From positions 20,172,001 through 20,236,000 of the forward strand of contig NW_027478160.1 in NCBI RefSeq assembly GCF_051020975.1: a stretch of 64,000 nucleotides of DNA, read 5' to 3'. Below are positions 1 to 13,533 of this stretch, piece after piece. This DNA comes from Osmia lignaria lignaria (Eukaryota > Arthropoda > Insecta > Hymenoptera > Megachilidae). Each line of letters begins with the position of its first letter. Position 1 is the stretch's first letter. The position numbers were made by a program, and so were the translations under genes. A model generated the notes under the pieces. It saw nothing but the letters and a program-made list of their open reading frames with translations, made no database searches and was not told the DNA's origin.

Positions 1-108
1 GCTGAATCTGCAAATATCTCGGAAACGAAACGAGCTATGGCAAAATGTTAAGAGACGTTTTTTGTAGAGAATTATGTTTCCTACAATTTATGTTCTATGA
101 TATTTTTT
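1..108 (+). repeat. Partial satellite monomer at the left edge
   Basis: These bases correspond to monomer positions 215-322. They carry the GCTGAAT tail form, GACGTTTTTTG and the ATTATG...ACAATTT end that usually precede a B-type head, and a B-type head does follow at 109. The monomer is cut by the window edge. Confidence 0.95.
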
Positions 109-431
109 GATCAGAAGCGTAGTTTTCGAGATATATCGAGATATTTAAAAGTTCCGAAGCCGCACCAACATAATAGAGATTCAGAAACACCGTGGCCCCT
201 TTCTTTGAGATAACTCTGCACTAGTGCGAGCCGCAAATGCCACTTCCAGCTTAGCTGTGCACGAAGAAGAACAACAAGAAGAAGAAATATCTCGAAATAT
301 GTCCGTCAGGCCCCTTCCCTGGAGATAAATCTGCAAATATCTCGGAAACGAAGCGAGCTATGGCAAAATGTTAAGAGACCTTTTTTGTAGAGAATTAAGT
401 TTCCTACTTTTTATGTTCTATGATATTTTTT
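109..431 (+). repeat. First complete monomer, 323 bp
   Basis: This is a B-type head (GAAGCG, TTTTCG, ATCGAG). It has one extra C in the segment before the GAA/CAA-rich tract (TGCACGAAGAAG instead of TGCAGAAGAAG), which makes it 323 bp and shifts the minus-strand open frame. Confidence 0.9.
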
Positions 432-1717
432 GATCAGATGCGTAGTTCTCGAGATATATCAAGATATTTAAAAGTTCCGAAGCCGCACCAACATAATAGA
501 GATACAGAAACACCGTGGCCCCTTTCTTTGAGATAACTCTGCACTATTGCGAGCTGCAAATGCCACTTCCAGCTTAGCTGTGCAGAAGAAGAACAACAAC
601 AAGAAGAAATATCTCGAAATATGTCCGTTAGGCCCCTTCCCTTGAGATAAATGTGCAAATATCTCGGAAACGAAGCGAGCTATGGCAAAATGTTGAGGGA
701 CCTTTTTGTAGAGAATTAGGTTTCCTACTATTTATGTTCTATGATATTTTTTGAGCAGATGCGTAGTTCTCGAGATATATCAAGATATTTAAAAGTTCCG
801 AAGCCGCACCAACATAATAGAGATACAGAAACACCGTGGCCCCCTTCTTTGAGATAACTCTGCACTATTGCGAGCTGCAAATGCCACTTCCAGCTTAGCT
901 GTGCAGAAGAAGAACAACAAGAAGAAGAAATATCTCGAAATATGTCCGTCAGGCCCGTTCCTTTGAGCTGAATCTGCAAATATCTCGGAAACGAAGCGAG
1001 CTATGGCAAAATGTTAAGAGACGTTTTTTGTAGAGAATTATCTTTCCTACAATTTATGTGCTATGATATTTTTTGATCAGAAGCGTAGTTTTCGAGATAT
1101 ATCGAGATATTTAAAAGTTCCGAAGCCGCACCAACATAATAGAGATACAGAAATACCGTGGCCCCTTTCTTTGAGATAACTCTGCACTAGTGCGAGCAGT
1201 AAATGCCACTTCCAGCTTAGCTGTGCAGAAGAAGAACAACAAGAAGAAGAAATATCTCGAAATATGTCCATTAGGCCCCTTCCCTTGAGATAAATGTGCA
1301 AATATCTCGGAAACGAAGCGAGCTATGGCAAAATGTTGAGGGACCTTTTTGTAGAGAATTAAGTTTCCTACTATTTATGTTCTATGATATTTTTTGATCA
1401 GATGCGTAGTTCTCGAGATATATCAAGATATTTAAAAGATCCGAAGCCGCACCAACATAATAGAGATACAGAAACACCGTCGCCCCCTTCTTTGAGATAA
1501 CTCTGCACTATTGCGACCTGCAAATGCCACTTCCAGCTTAGCTGTGCAGAAGAAGAACAACAAGAAGAAGAAATATCTCGAAATATGTCCGTCAGACCCC
1601 TTCCCTTGAGATAAATCTGCAAATATCTCGGAAACGAAGCGAGCTATGGCAAAATGTTAAGAGACCTTTTTTGTAGAGAATTATGTTTCCTACAATTTAC
1701 TTTCTATGATATTTTTT
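432..1717 (+). repeat. Four mixed monomers at the left end
   Basis: Units at 432, 753, 1075 and 1396. The 432 and 1075 units are 321 bp because the T-run after GACC has five T instead of six. The 753 unit has the GTTCCTTTGAGCTGAAT tail and is followed by a B-type head, the typical linked arrangement in this array. Confidence 0.85.
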
Positions 1718-2039
1718 GATCAGAAGCGTAGTTTTCGAGATATATCGAGATATTTAAAGGTTCCGAAGCCGCACCAACATAATAGAGATACAGAAACACC
1801 GTGGCCCCTTTCTTTGAGATAACTCTGCACTTTTGCGAGCAGCAAATGCCAGTTCCAGCTTAGCTGTGCAGAAGAAGCACAACAAGATCAAGAAATATCT
1901 CGGAATATGTACGTCAGGCCCCTTCCCTTGAGCTAAATCTCCAAATATCTCGCAAACAATCCGAGCTATGGCAAAATGTTAAAAGACCTTTTTTGTGGAG
2001 AATTACGTTTCCTACTATTTATGTTCTATGATATTTTTT
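1718..2039 (+). repeat. Diverged monomer D, copy 1
   Basis: This unit carries a cluster of private differences: CACTTTTGCGAGCAGC, GCCAGTTCC, AGCACAACAAGATCAAG, CTCGGAATATGTACG, GAGCTAAATCTCC and CGCAAACAATCCGAGC. It also has AAAAGACC and GTGGAGAATTACG. The minus-strand 74-codon frame is broken. Two nearly identical copies lie at 3006 and 4294. Confidence 0.9.
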
Positions 2040-3005
2040 GATCAGATGCGTAGTTCTCGAGATATATCAAGATATTTAAAAGATCCGAAGCCGCACCAAC
2101 ATAATAGAGATACAGAAACACCGTGGCCCCCTTCTTTGAGATAACTCTGCACTATTGCGAGCTGCAAATGCCACTTCCAGCTTAGCTGCGTAGAAGAAGA
2201 ACAAGAAGAAGAAGAAATATCTCGAAATATGTCTGTCAGGCCCCTTCCCTTGAGATAAATCTGCAAATATCTCGGAAACGAAGCGAGCTATGGCAAAATG
2301 TTAAGAGAACTTTTTTGTAGAGAATTACGTTTCCTACTTTTTAAGTTCTATGATATTTTTTGATCAGAAGCGTAGTTTTCGAGATATATCGAGATATTTA
2401 AAGGTTCCGAAGCCGCACCAACATAATAGAGATACAGAAACACCGTGGCCCCTTTCTTTGAGATAACTCTGCACTATTGCGACCTGCAAATGCCACTTCC
2501 AGCTTAGCTGTGCAGAAGAAGAACAACAAGAAGAAGAAATATCTCGAAATATGTCCGTCAGGCCCCTTCCCTTGAGATAAATCTGCAAATATCTCGGAAA
2601 CGAAGCGAGCTATGGCAAAATGATAAGAGACCTTTTTTGTAGAGAATTAAGTTTCCTACTTTTTATGTTCTATGATATTTTTTGATCAGATGCGTAGTTC
2701 TCGAGATATATCAAGATATTTAAAAGTTCCGAAGCCGCACCAACATAATAGAGATACAGAAACACCGTGGCCCCTTTCTTTGAGATAACTCTGCACTATT
2801 GCGAGCTGCAAATGCCACTTCGAGCTTAGCTGTGCAGAAGAAGAACAACAAGAAGAAGAAATATCTCGAAATATGTCCGTCAGACCCCTTCCCTTGAGAT
2901 AAATCTGCAAATATCTCGGAAACGAAGCGAGCTATGGCAAAATGTTAAGAGACCTTTTTTGTAGAGAATTACGTTTCCTACAATTTACTTTCTATGATAT
3001 TTTTT

Positions 3006-3327
3006 GATCAGAAGCGTAGTTTTCGAGATATATCGAGATATTTAAAGGTTCCGAAGCCGCACCAACATAATAGAGATACAGAAACACCGTGGCCCCTTTC
3101 TTTGAGATAACTCTGCACTTTTGCGAGCAGCAAATGCCAGTTCCAGCTTAGCTGTGCAGAAGAAGCACAACAAGATCAAGAAATATCTCGGAATATGTAC
3201 GTCAGGCCCCTTCCCTTGAGCTAAATCTCCAAATATCTCGCAAACAATCCGAGCTATGGCAAAATGTTAAAAGACCTTTTTTGTGGAGAATTACGTTTCC
3301 TACTTTTTAAGTTCTATGATATTTTTT
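3006..3327 (+). repeat. Diverged monomer D, copy 2
   Basis: It shares the private variants of the unit at 1718 (CAACAAGATCAAG, GTACGTCAGG, CTCGCAAACAATCCG), 1288 bp (four monomers) away. The monomer after it is B-type, unlike the A-type monomer that follows the first copy. Confidence 0.9.
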
Positions 3328-5259
3328 GATCAGAAGCGTAGTTTTCGAGATATATCGAGATATTTAAAGGTTCCGAAGCCGCACCAACATAATAGAGATA
3401 CAGAAACACCGTGGCCCCTTTCTTTGAGATAACTCTGCACTATTGCGACCTGCAAATGCCACTTCCAGCTTAGCTGTGCAGAAGAAGAACAACAAGAAGA
3501 AGAAATATCTCGAAATATGTCCGTCAGGCCCCTTCCCTTGAGATAAATCTGCAAATATCTCGGAAACGAAGCGAGCTATGGCAAAATGTTAAGAGACCTT
3601 TTTTGTAGAGAATTATGTTTCCTACAATTTATGTTCTATGATATTTTTTGATCAGAAGCGTAGTTTTCGAGATATATCGAGATATTTAAAAATTCCGAAG
3701 CCGCACCAACATAATAGAGGTACAGAAACACCGTGGCCTCTTTCTTTGAGATAACTCTGCACTATTGCGAGCTGCAAATGCCACTTCCAGCTTAGCTGTG
3801 CAGAAGAAGAACAACAAGAAGAAGAAATATCTCGAAATATGTCCGTCAGACCCCTTCCCTTGAGATAAATCTGCAAATATCTCGGAAACGAAGCGAGCTA
3901 TGGCAAAATGTTAAGAGACCTTTTTTGTAGAGAATTACGTTTCCTACTTTTTAAGTTCTATGATATATTTTGATCAGAAGCGTAGTTTTCGAGGTATATC
4001 GAGATATTTAAAGGTTCCGAAGCCGCACCAACATAATAGAGATACAGAAACACCGTCGCCCCTTTCTTTGAGATAACTCTGCACTATTGCGACCTGCAAA
4101 TGCCACTTCCAGCTTAGCTGTGCAGAAGAAGAACAACAAGAAGAAGAAATATCTCGAAATATGTCCGTCAGACCCCTTCCCTTGAGATAAATCTGCAAAT
4201 ATCTCGGAAACGAAGCGAGCTATGGCAAAATGTTAAGAGACCTTTTTTGTAGAGAATTATGTTTCCTCCAATTTACTTTCTATGATATTTTTTGATCAGA
4301 AGCGTAGTTTTCGAGATATATCGAGATATTTAAAGGTTCCGAAACCGCACCAACATAATAGAGATACAGAAACACCGTGGCCCCATTCTTTGAGATAACT
4401 CTGCACTTTTGCGAGCAGCAAATGCCAGTTCCAGCTTAGCTGTGCAGAAGAAGCACAACAAGATCAAGAAATATCTCGGAATATGTACGTCAGGCCCCTT
4501 CCCTTGAGCTAAATCTCCAAATATCTCGCAAACAATCCGAGCTATGGCAAAATGTTAAAAGACCTTTTTTGTGGAGAATTACGTTTCCTACCTTTTATGT
4601 TCTATGATATTTTTTGATCAGAAGCGTAGTTTTCGAGATATATCGAGATATTTAAAAATTCCGAAGCCGCACCAACATAATAGAGGTACAGAAACACCGT
4701 GGCCTCTTTCTTTGAGATAACTCTGCACTATTGCGAGCTGCAAATGCCACTTCCAGCTTAGCTGTGCAGAAGAAGAACAACAAGAAGAAGAAATATCTCG
4801 AAATATGTCCGTCAGACCCCTTCCCTTGAGATAAATCTGCAAATATCTCGGAAACGAAGCGAGCTATGGCAAAATGTTAAGAGACCTTTTTTGTAGAGAA
4901 TTACGTTTCCTACTTTTTAAGTTCTATGATATATTTTGATCAGAAGCGTAGTTTTCGAGATATATCGAGATATTTAAAGGTTCCGAAGCCGCACCAACAT
5001 AATAGAGATACAGAAACACCGTGGCCCCTTTCTTTGAGATAACTCTGCACTATTGCGACCTGCAAATGCCACTTCCAGCTTAGCTGTGCAGAAGAAGAAC
5101 AACAAGAAGAAGAAATATCTCGAAATATGTCCGTCAGGCCCCTTCCCTTGAGATAAATCTGCAAATATCTCGGAAACGAAGCGAGCTATGGCAAAATGTT
5201 AAGAGACCTTTTTTGTAGAGAATTAAGTTTCCTACTTTCTATGTTCCATGATATTTTTT
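3328..5259 (+). repeat. Six-monomer block with 3-mer repetition
   Basis: Unit 3650 matches 4616 (GAGGTACAG, GTGGCCTCTTTC, AAAATTCCG) and unit 3972 matches 4938 (GATATATTTTGATCAG, GCGACCTGC), both 966 bp (three monomers) apart. Unit 3328 similarly matches 2362. The D monomers in the same region are instead 1288 bp apart, so two repeat registers are superimposed here. Confidence 0.8.
4294..4615 (+). repeat. Diverged monomer D, copy 3
   Basis: This is a further 1288 bp on, with the same private variants plus its own changes (CGAAACCGCACC, GTGGCCCCATTC, and CCTCCAATTTAC just before the head). Confidence 0.9.
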
Positions 5260-8200
5260 GATCAGATGCGTACTTCTCGAGATATATCAAGATATTTAAA
5301 AGTTCCGAAGCCGCACCAACATAATAGAGATACAGAAACACCGTGGCCCCTTTCTTTGAGATAACTCTGCACTATTGCGAGCTGCAAATGCCACTTCCAG
5401 CTTAGCTGTGCAGAAGAAGAAGAACAAGAAGAAGATATATCCCGAAATATGTCCGTCAGGCCCCTTCCCTTGAGATAAATCTGCAAATATCTCGGAAACG
5501 AAGCGAGCTATGGCAAAATGTTAAGAGAGCTTTTTTGTAGAGAATTAAGTTTCCTACTTTTTATGTTCTATGATATTTTTTGATCAGATGCGTAGTTCTC
5601 GAGATATATCAAGATATTTAAAAGTTCCGAAGCCGCACCAACATAATAGAGATACAGAAACACCGTGGCCCCTTTCTTTCAGATAACTCTGCACTATTGC
5701 GAGCTGCAAATGCCACTTCCAGCTTAGCTGTGCAGAAGAAGAACAACAAGAAGAAGAAATATCTCGAAATATGTCCGTCAGGCCCCTTCCCTTGAGATAT
5801 ATCTGCAAATATCTCGGAAACGAAGCGAGCTATGGCAAAATGTTAAGAGACCTTTTTTGTAGAGAATTATGTCTCCTACAAGTTATGTTCTATGATATTT
5901 TTTGATCAGAAGCGTAGTTTTCGAGATATATCGAGATATTTAAAAGTTCCGAAGCCGCACCAACATAATAGAGATACAGAAACACCGTGGCCCCTTTCTT
6001 TGAGATAACTCTGCACTAGTGCGGGCCGCAAATGCCACTTCCAGCTTAGCTGTGCAGAAGAAGAACAACAAGAAGAAGAAATATCTCCACATATGTCCCT
6101 CAGGCCCCTTCCCTTGAGATAAATCTGCAAATATCTCGGAAACGAAGCGAGCTAAGGCAAAATGTTAAGAGACCTTTTTTGTAGAGAATTAAGTTTCCTA
6201 CTTTTTATGTTCTATGATATTTTTTGATCAGATGCGTAGTTCTCGAGATATATCGAGATATTTAAAAGTTCCGAAGCCGCACCAACATAATAGAGATACA
6301 GAAACACCGTGGCCCCTTTCTTTGAGATAACTCTGCACTAGTGCGAGCCGCAAAAGCCACTTCCAGCTTAGCTGTGCAGAAGAAGAACAACAAGAAGAAG
6401 AAATATCTCGAAATATGTCCGTCAGGCCCCTTCCCTCGAGATAAATCTGCAAATATCTCGGAAACGAAGCGAGCTATGGCAAAATGTTAAGGGACCTTTT
6501 TTGTAGAGAATTAAGTTTCCTACTTTTTATGTTCTATGATATTTTTTGATCAGATGCGTAGTTCTCGAGATATATCAAGATATTTAAAAGTTCCGAAGCC
6601 GCACCAACATAATAGAGATACAGAAACACCGTGGCCCCTTTCTTTGAGATAACTCTGCACTAGTGCGAGCCGCAAATGCCACTTCCAGCTTAGCTGTGCA
6701 GAAGAAGAACAACAAGAAGAAGAAATATCACGAAATATGTCCGTCAGGCCCCTTCCCTTGAGATAAATCTGCAAATATCTCGGAAACGAAGCGAGCTATG
6801 GCAAAATGTTAAGAGACCTTTTTTGTAGAGAATTAAGTTTCCTACGTTCTATGTTCTATGATATTTTTTGATCAGATGCGTACTTCTCGAGATATATCAA
6901 GATATTTAAAAGTTCCGAAGCCGCACCAACATAATAGAGGTACAGAAACACCGTGGCCGCTTTCTTTGAGATAACTCTGCACTGTTGCGAGCTGCAAATG
7001 CCACTTCCAGCTTAGATGTGCAGAAGAAGAACAACAAGAAGAAGAAATATCTCGAAATATGTCCGTCAGGCCCCATCCCTTGAGATAAATCTGCAAATAT
7101 CTCCGAAACGAAGCGAGCTATGGCAAAATGTTGAGAGACCTTTCTTGTAGAGAATTAAGTTTCCTACTATTTATGTTCTATGATATTTTTTGATTAGATG
7201 CGTAGTTCTCGAGATATATCAAGATATTTAAAAGTTCCGAAGCCGCACCAACATAATAGAGATACAGAAACACCGTGGACCCTTTCTTTGAGATAACTCT
7301 GCACTATTGCGAGCTGCAAATGTCACTTCCAGCTTAGCTGTGCAGAAGAAGAACAACAAGAAGAAGAAATATCTCGAAATATGTCCGTCAGGCCCCTTCC
7401 CTTGAGATAAATCTGCAAATATCTCGGAAACGAAGCGAGCTATGGCAAAATGTTAAGAGACCATTTTTGTAGAGAATTATGTTTCCTACAATTTATGTTC
7501 TATGATATTTCTCGATCAGAAGCGTAGTTTTCGAGATATATCGAGATATTTAAAAGATCCGAAGCCGCACCAACATAATAGAGATACAGAAACACCGTGG
7601 CCCCTTTCTTTGAGATAACTCTGCACTTGTGCGGGCCGCAAATGCCACTTCCAGCTTAGCTGTGCAGAAGAAGAACAACAAGAAGAAGAAATATCTCCAC
7701 ATATGTCCCTCAGGCCCCTTCCCTTGAGATAAATCTGCAAATATCTCGGAAACGAAGCGAGCTATGGCAAAATGTCAAGAGACCTTTTTGTAGAGAATTA
7801 AGTTGCCTACTTTTTATGTTCTATGATATTTTTTGATCAGATGCGTAGATCTCGAGATATATCAAGATATTTAAAAGTTCCGAAGCTGCACCAACATAAT
7901 AGAGGTACAGAAACACCGTGGCCGCTTTCTTTGAGATAACTCTGCACTGTTGCGAGCTGCAAATGCCACTTCCAGCTTAGATGTGCATAAGAAGAACAAC
8001 AAGAAGAAGAAATATCTCGAAATATGTCCGTCAGGCCCCATCCCTTGAGATAAATCTGCAAATATCTCCGAAACGAAGCGAGCTATGGCAAAATGTTAAG
8101 AGACCTTTCTTGTAGAGAATTAAGTTTCCTACTTTTTATGTTCTATGATATTTTTTGATTAGATGCGTAGTTCTCGAGATATATCAAGATATTTAAAAGT

Positions 8201-9122
8201 TCCGAAGCCGCACCAACATAATAGCGATACAGAAACACCGTGGACCCTTTCTTTGAGATAACTCTGCACTATTGCGAGCTGCAAATGCCACTTCCAGCTT
8301 AGCTGTGCAGAAGAAGAACAACAAGAAGAAGAAATATCTCGAAATATGTCCGTCAGGCCCCTTCCCTTGAGATAAATCTGCAAATATCTCGGAAACGAAG
8401 CGAGCTATGGCAAAATGTTAAGAGACCATTTTTGTAGAGAATTATGTTTCCTACAATTTATGTTCTATGATATTTCTTGATCAGAAGCGTAGTTTTCGAG
8501 ATATATCGAGATATTTAAAAGATCCGAAGCCGCACCAACATAATAGAGATACAGAAACACCGTGGCCCCTTTCTTTGAGATAACTCTGCACTATTGCGAG
8601 CTGCAAATGCCACTTCCAGCTTAGCTGTGCAGAAGAAGAACAACAAGAAGAAGAAATATCTCGAAATATGTCCGTCAGGCCCCTTCCCTTGAGATATATC
8701 TGCAAATATCTCGGAAACGAAGCGAGCTATGGCAAAATGTTAAGAGACCTTTTTTGTAGAGAATTATGTCTCCTACAAGTTATGTTCTATGATATTTTTT
8801 GATCAGAAGCGTAGTTTTCGAGATATATCGAGATATTTAAAAGTTCCGAAGCCGCACCAACATAATAGAGATACAGAAACACCGTGGCCCCTTTCTTTGA
8901 GATAACTCAGCACTAGTGCGGGCCGCAAATGCCACTTCCAGCTTAGCTGTGCAGAAGAAGAACAACAAGAAGAAGAAATATCTCCACATATGTCCCTCAG
9001 GCCCCTTCCCTTGAGATAAATCTGCAAATATCTCGGAAACGAAGCGAGCTAAGGCAAAATGTTAAGAGACTTTATTTGTAGAGAATTAAGTTTCCTACTT
9101 TTTATGTTCTATGATATTTTTT
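5260..9122 (+). repeat. Twelve monomers with minor variant families
   Basis: One family (units 5904, 7514, 8801) has GCGGGCCGC, CTCCACATATGTCCCTC and, in two copies, a preceding GTCTCCTACAAGTTATG. A second (6870, 7835) has GAGGTACAG, GTGGCCGCTTTC, GCACTGTTGC, CTTAGATGTGC and ATCTCCGAAACG. A third (7192, 8157) has TGATTAGATG and GTGGACCCTTTC. The last two families sit side by side twice, 965 bp apart, indicating a 3-mer duplication. Unit 7514 is 321 bp (shortened T-run). Confidence 0.82.
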
Positions 9123-10410
9123 GATCAGATGCGTAGTTCTCGAGATATATCAAGATATTTAAAAGTTCCGAAGCCGCACCAACATAATAGAGATACAGAA
9201 ACACCGTGGCCCCTTTCTTTGAGATAACTCTGCACTATTGCGAGCTGGAAATGCCACTTCCAGTTTAGCTGTGCAGAAGAAGAACAACAAGAAGAAGAAA
9301 TATCTCGAAATATGTCCGTCAGGCCCCTTCCCTTGAGATAAATATGCAAATATCTCGGAAACGAAGCGAGCTATGGCAAAATGTTAAGAGACCTTTTTTG
9401 TAGAGAATTAAGTTTCCTACTTTTTATGTTCTATGATATTTTTTGATCAGATGCGTAGTTCTCGAGATATATCGAGATATTTAAAAGTTCCGAAGCCGCA
9501 CCAACATAATAGAGATACAGAAACACCGTGGCCCCTTTCTTTGAGATAACTCTGCACTAGTGCGAGCCGCAAATGCCACTTCCAGCTTAGCTGTGCAGAA
9601 GAAGAACAACAAGAAGAAGAAATATCACGAAATATGTCCGTTAGGCCCCTTCCCTTGAGATAAATCTGCAAATATCTCGGAAACGAAGCGAGCTATGGCA
9701 AAATGTTAAGAGACCTTTTTTGTAGAGAATTAAGTTTCCTGCTTTGGATGTTCTATGATATTTTTTGATCAGATGCGTAGTTCTCGAGATATATCAAGAT
9801 ATTTAAAAGTTCCGAAGCCGCACCAACATAATAGAGATACAGAAACACCGTGGCCCCTTTCTTTGAGATAACTATGCACTATTGCGAGCTGCAAATGCCA
9901 CTTCCAGCTTAGCTGTGCAGAAGAAGAACAACAAGAAGAAGAAATATCTCGAAATATGTCCGTCAGGCCCCTTCCCTTGAGATAAATCTGCAAATACCTC
10001 GAAAACGAAGCGAGCTATGGCAAAATGTTAAGAGACCTTTCTTGTAGAGAATTAAGTTTCCTACTTTTTATGTAGTATGATATTTTTTGATCAGATGCGT
10101 AGTTCTCGAGATATAACAAGATATTTAAAAGTTCCGAAGCCGCACCAACATAATAGAGATCCAGAAACACCGTGGCCCCTTTCTTTGAGATTACTCTGCA
10201 CTAGTGCGAGCCGCAAATGCCACTTCCAGCTTAGCTGTGCAGAAGAAGAACAACAAGAAGAAGAAATATCTCGAAATATGTCCGTCAGGCCCCTTCCCTC
10301 GAGATAAATCTGCAAATATCTCGGAAACGAAGCAAGCTATGGCAAAATGTTAAGAGACCTTTTTTGTAGAGAATTAAGTTTTCTACTTTTTATGTTCCAT
10401 GATATTTTTT

Positions 10411-11053
10411 GATCAGATGCGTAGTTCTCGAGATATATCAAGATATTAAAAGTTCCGAAGCTGCACCAACATAATAGAGATACAGAAACACCGTGGCCCC
10501 TTTCTTTGAGATAACTCTGCACTATTGCGAGCTGCAAATGCCACTTCCAGCTTAGCTGTGCAGAAGAAGAACAACAATAAGAAGAAATATCTCGAAATAT
10601 GTCCGTCAGGCCCCTTCCCTTGAGATAAATCTGCAAATATCTCGGAAACGAAGCGAGCTATGGCAAAATGTTAAGAGACCTTTTTTGTAGAGAATTAAGT
10701 TTTCTACTTTTTATGTTCCATGATATTTTTTGATCAGATGCGTAGTTCTCGAGATATATCAAGATATTTAAAAGTTCCGAAGCTGCACCAACATAATAGA
10801 GATACAGAAACACCGTGGCCCCTTTCTTTGAGATAACTCTGCACTATTGCGAGCTGCAAATGCCACTTCCAGCTTAGCTGTGCAGAAGAAGAACAACAAT
10901 AAGAAGAAATATCTCGAAATATGTCCGTCAGGCCCCTTCCCTTGAGATAAATCTGCAAATATCTCGGAAACGAAGCGAGCTATGGCAAAATGTTAAGAGA
11001 CCTTTGTTGTAGAGAATTAAGTTTCCTACTTTTTATGTTCTATGATATTTTTT
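10411..11053 (+). repeat. Single-monomer tandem duplication
   Basis: Units 10411 and 10732 are almost identical neighbours. They share TTTTCTACTTTTTATG with TTCCATG before the head, GCTGCACC and CAACAATAAG. They differ by a one-base loss in the first (GATATTAAAAG for GATATTTAAAAG), which makes it 321 bp. Further copies of this kind occur at 12342 and 19424. Confidence 0.85.
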
Positions 11054-11279
11054 GATCAGATGCGTAGTTCTCGAGATATATCAAGATATTTAAAAGTTCC
11101 GAAGCCGCACCAACATAATAGAGATACAGAAACACCGTGGCCCCTTTCTTTGCGATAACTCTGCACTATTGCGAGCTGCAAATGCCACTTCCAGCTTAGC
11201 TGTGCAGAAGAATAACAACAAGAAGAAGAAATATCTCGAAATATGTCCGTCAGGCCCCATCCGTTGAGATAAATCTGCA

Positions 11280-12030
11280 AATATCTCGGAAACCAAGCGA
11301 GCTATGGCAAAATGTTAAGAGACCTTTCTTGTAGAGAATTAAGTTTCCTACTTTTTATGTTGTATGATATTTTTTGATCAGATGCGTAGTTCTCGAGATA
11401 TATCAAGATATTTAAAAGTTCCGAAGCCGCACCAACATAATAGAGATACAGAAACACCGTGGCCCCTTTCTTCGAGATAACTCTGCACTAGTGCGAGCCG
11501 CAAATGCCACTTCCAGCTTAGCTGTGCAGAAGAAGAACAACAAGAAGAAGAAATATCTCGAAATATGTCCGTCAGGCCCCTTCCCTCGAGATAAATCTGC
11601 AAATATCTCGGAAACGAAGCGAGCTATGGCAAAATGTTAAGAGACCTTTGTTGTAGAGAATTAAGTTTTCTACTTTTTATGTTCTATGATATTTTTTGAT
11701 CAGATGCGTTGTTCTCGAGATATATCAAGATATTTAAAAGTTCCGAAGCCGCACCAGCATAATAGAGATACAGAAACACCGTGGCCCCTTTCTTTGAGAT
11801 AACTCTGCACTATTGCGAGCTGCAAATGCCACTTCCAGCTTAGCTGTGCAGAAGAAGAACAACAAGAAGGAGAAATAACACGAAATATGTCCGTCAGGCC
11901 CCTTCCCTTGAGATAAATCTGCAAATATCTCGGAAACGAAGCGAGCTATGGCAAAATGTTAAGAGACCTTTCTTGTAGAGAATTAAGCTTCCTACTTTTT
12001 ATGTTCTATGATATTTTTTGATCAGATGCG
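11280..12030 (+). repeat. 7-mer-spaced duplication, copy 1 (2254 bp offset)
   Basis: The segment carries rare variants that recur in the same order at 13534-14284: GGAAACCAAG, TTTCTTCGAG, GACCTTTGTTG, GCGTTGTTCTCG, CACCAGCATAAT, GAAGGAGAAATAACACG and TAAGCTTCC. The spacing is exactly seven monomers. Confidence 0.88.
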
Positions 12031-13533
12031 TAGTTCTCGAGATATATCAAGATATTTAAAAGTTCCGAAGCCGCACCAACATAATAGAGATACAGAAACA
12101 CCGTGGCCCCTTTCTTTGAGATAACTATGCACTATTGCGAGCTGCAAATGCCACTTCCAGCTTAGCTGTGCAGAAGAAGAACAACAAGAAGAAGAAATAT
12201 CTCGAAATATGTCCGTCAGGCCCCTTCCCTTGAGATAAATCTGCAAATATCTCGGAAACGAAGCGAGCTATGGCAAAATGTTAAGAGACCTTTTTTGTAG
12301 AGAATTAAGTTTTCTACTTTTTATGTTCCATGATATTTTTTGATCAGATGCGTAGTTCTCGAGATATATCAAGATATTTAAAAGTTCCGAAGCTGCACCA
12401 ACATAATAGAGATACAGAAACACCGTGGCCCCTTTCTTTGAGATAACTCTGCACTATTGCGAGCTGCAAATGCCACTTCCAGCTTAGCTGTGCAGAAGAA
12501 GAACAACAATAAGAAGAAATATCTCGAAATATGTCCGTCAGGCCCCTTCCCTTGAGATAAATCTGCAAATATCTCGGAAACGAAGCGAGCTATGGCAAAA
12601 TGTTAAGAGACCTTTGTTGTAGAGAATTAAGTTTCCTACTTTTTATGTTCTATGATATTTTTTGATCAGATGCGTAGTTCTCGAGATATATCAAGATACT
12701 TAAAAGTTCCGAACCCGCACCAACATAATAGAGATACAGAAACACCGTGGCCCCTTTCTTTGCGATAACTCTGCACTATTGCGAGCTGCAAATGCCACTT
12801 CCAGCTTAGCTGTGCAGAAGAATAACAACAAGAAGAAGAAATATCTCGAAATATGTCCGTCAGGCCCCTTCCCTTGAGATAAATCTGCAAATATCTCGGA
12901 AACGAAGCGGGCTATGGCAAAATGTTAAGAGACCTTATTTGTAGAGAATTAAGTTTCCTACTTTTTATGTTCTATGATATTTTTTGATCAGATGCGTAGT
13001 TCTCGAGATATATCAAGATATTTAAAAGTTCCGAAGCCGCACCAACATAATAGAGATACAGAAACACCGTGGCCCCTTTCTTTGAGATAACTCTGCACTA
13101 GTGCGAGCCGCAAATGCCACTTCCAGCTTAGCTGTGCAGAAGAAGAACAACAAGAAGAAGAAATATCTCGAAATATGCCCGTCAGGCCCCTTCCCTTGAG
13201 ATAAATCTGCCAATATCTCGGAAACGAAGCGAGCTATGGCAAAATGTTAAGAGACCTTTTTTGTAGAGAATTAAGTTTCCTACTTTTTATGTTCTATGAT
13301 ATTTTTTGATCAGATGCGTAGATCTCGAGATATATCAAGATATTTAAAAGTTCCGAAGCTGCACCAACATAATAGAGGTAGAGAAACACCGTGGCCTCTT
13401 TCTTTGAGATAACTCTGCACTATTGCGAGCTGCAAATGCCACTTCCAGCTTAGCTGTGCAGAAGAAGAACAACAAGAAGAAGAAATATCTCGAAATATGT
13501 CCGTCAGGCCCCATCCCTTGAGATAAATCTGCA

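Noticed and set aside
10077..10307. Plus-strand open frames of 70-76 codons (also near 16212, 17821, 21344, 26817, 34619, 38708)
   Set aside because: Most monomers have an ATGATATTTTTTGATCAG start but stop after 39 codons at the TAA in GAGATAAC. The longer versions appear where that TAA is mutated (GATTAC, GAAAAC, GAAAGC); the one at 34619 lies in another frame. This is incidental loss of a stop in satellite DNA.
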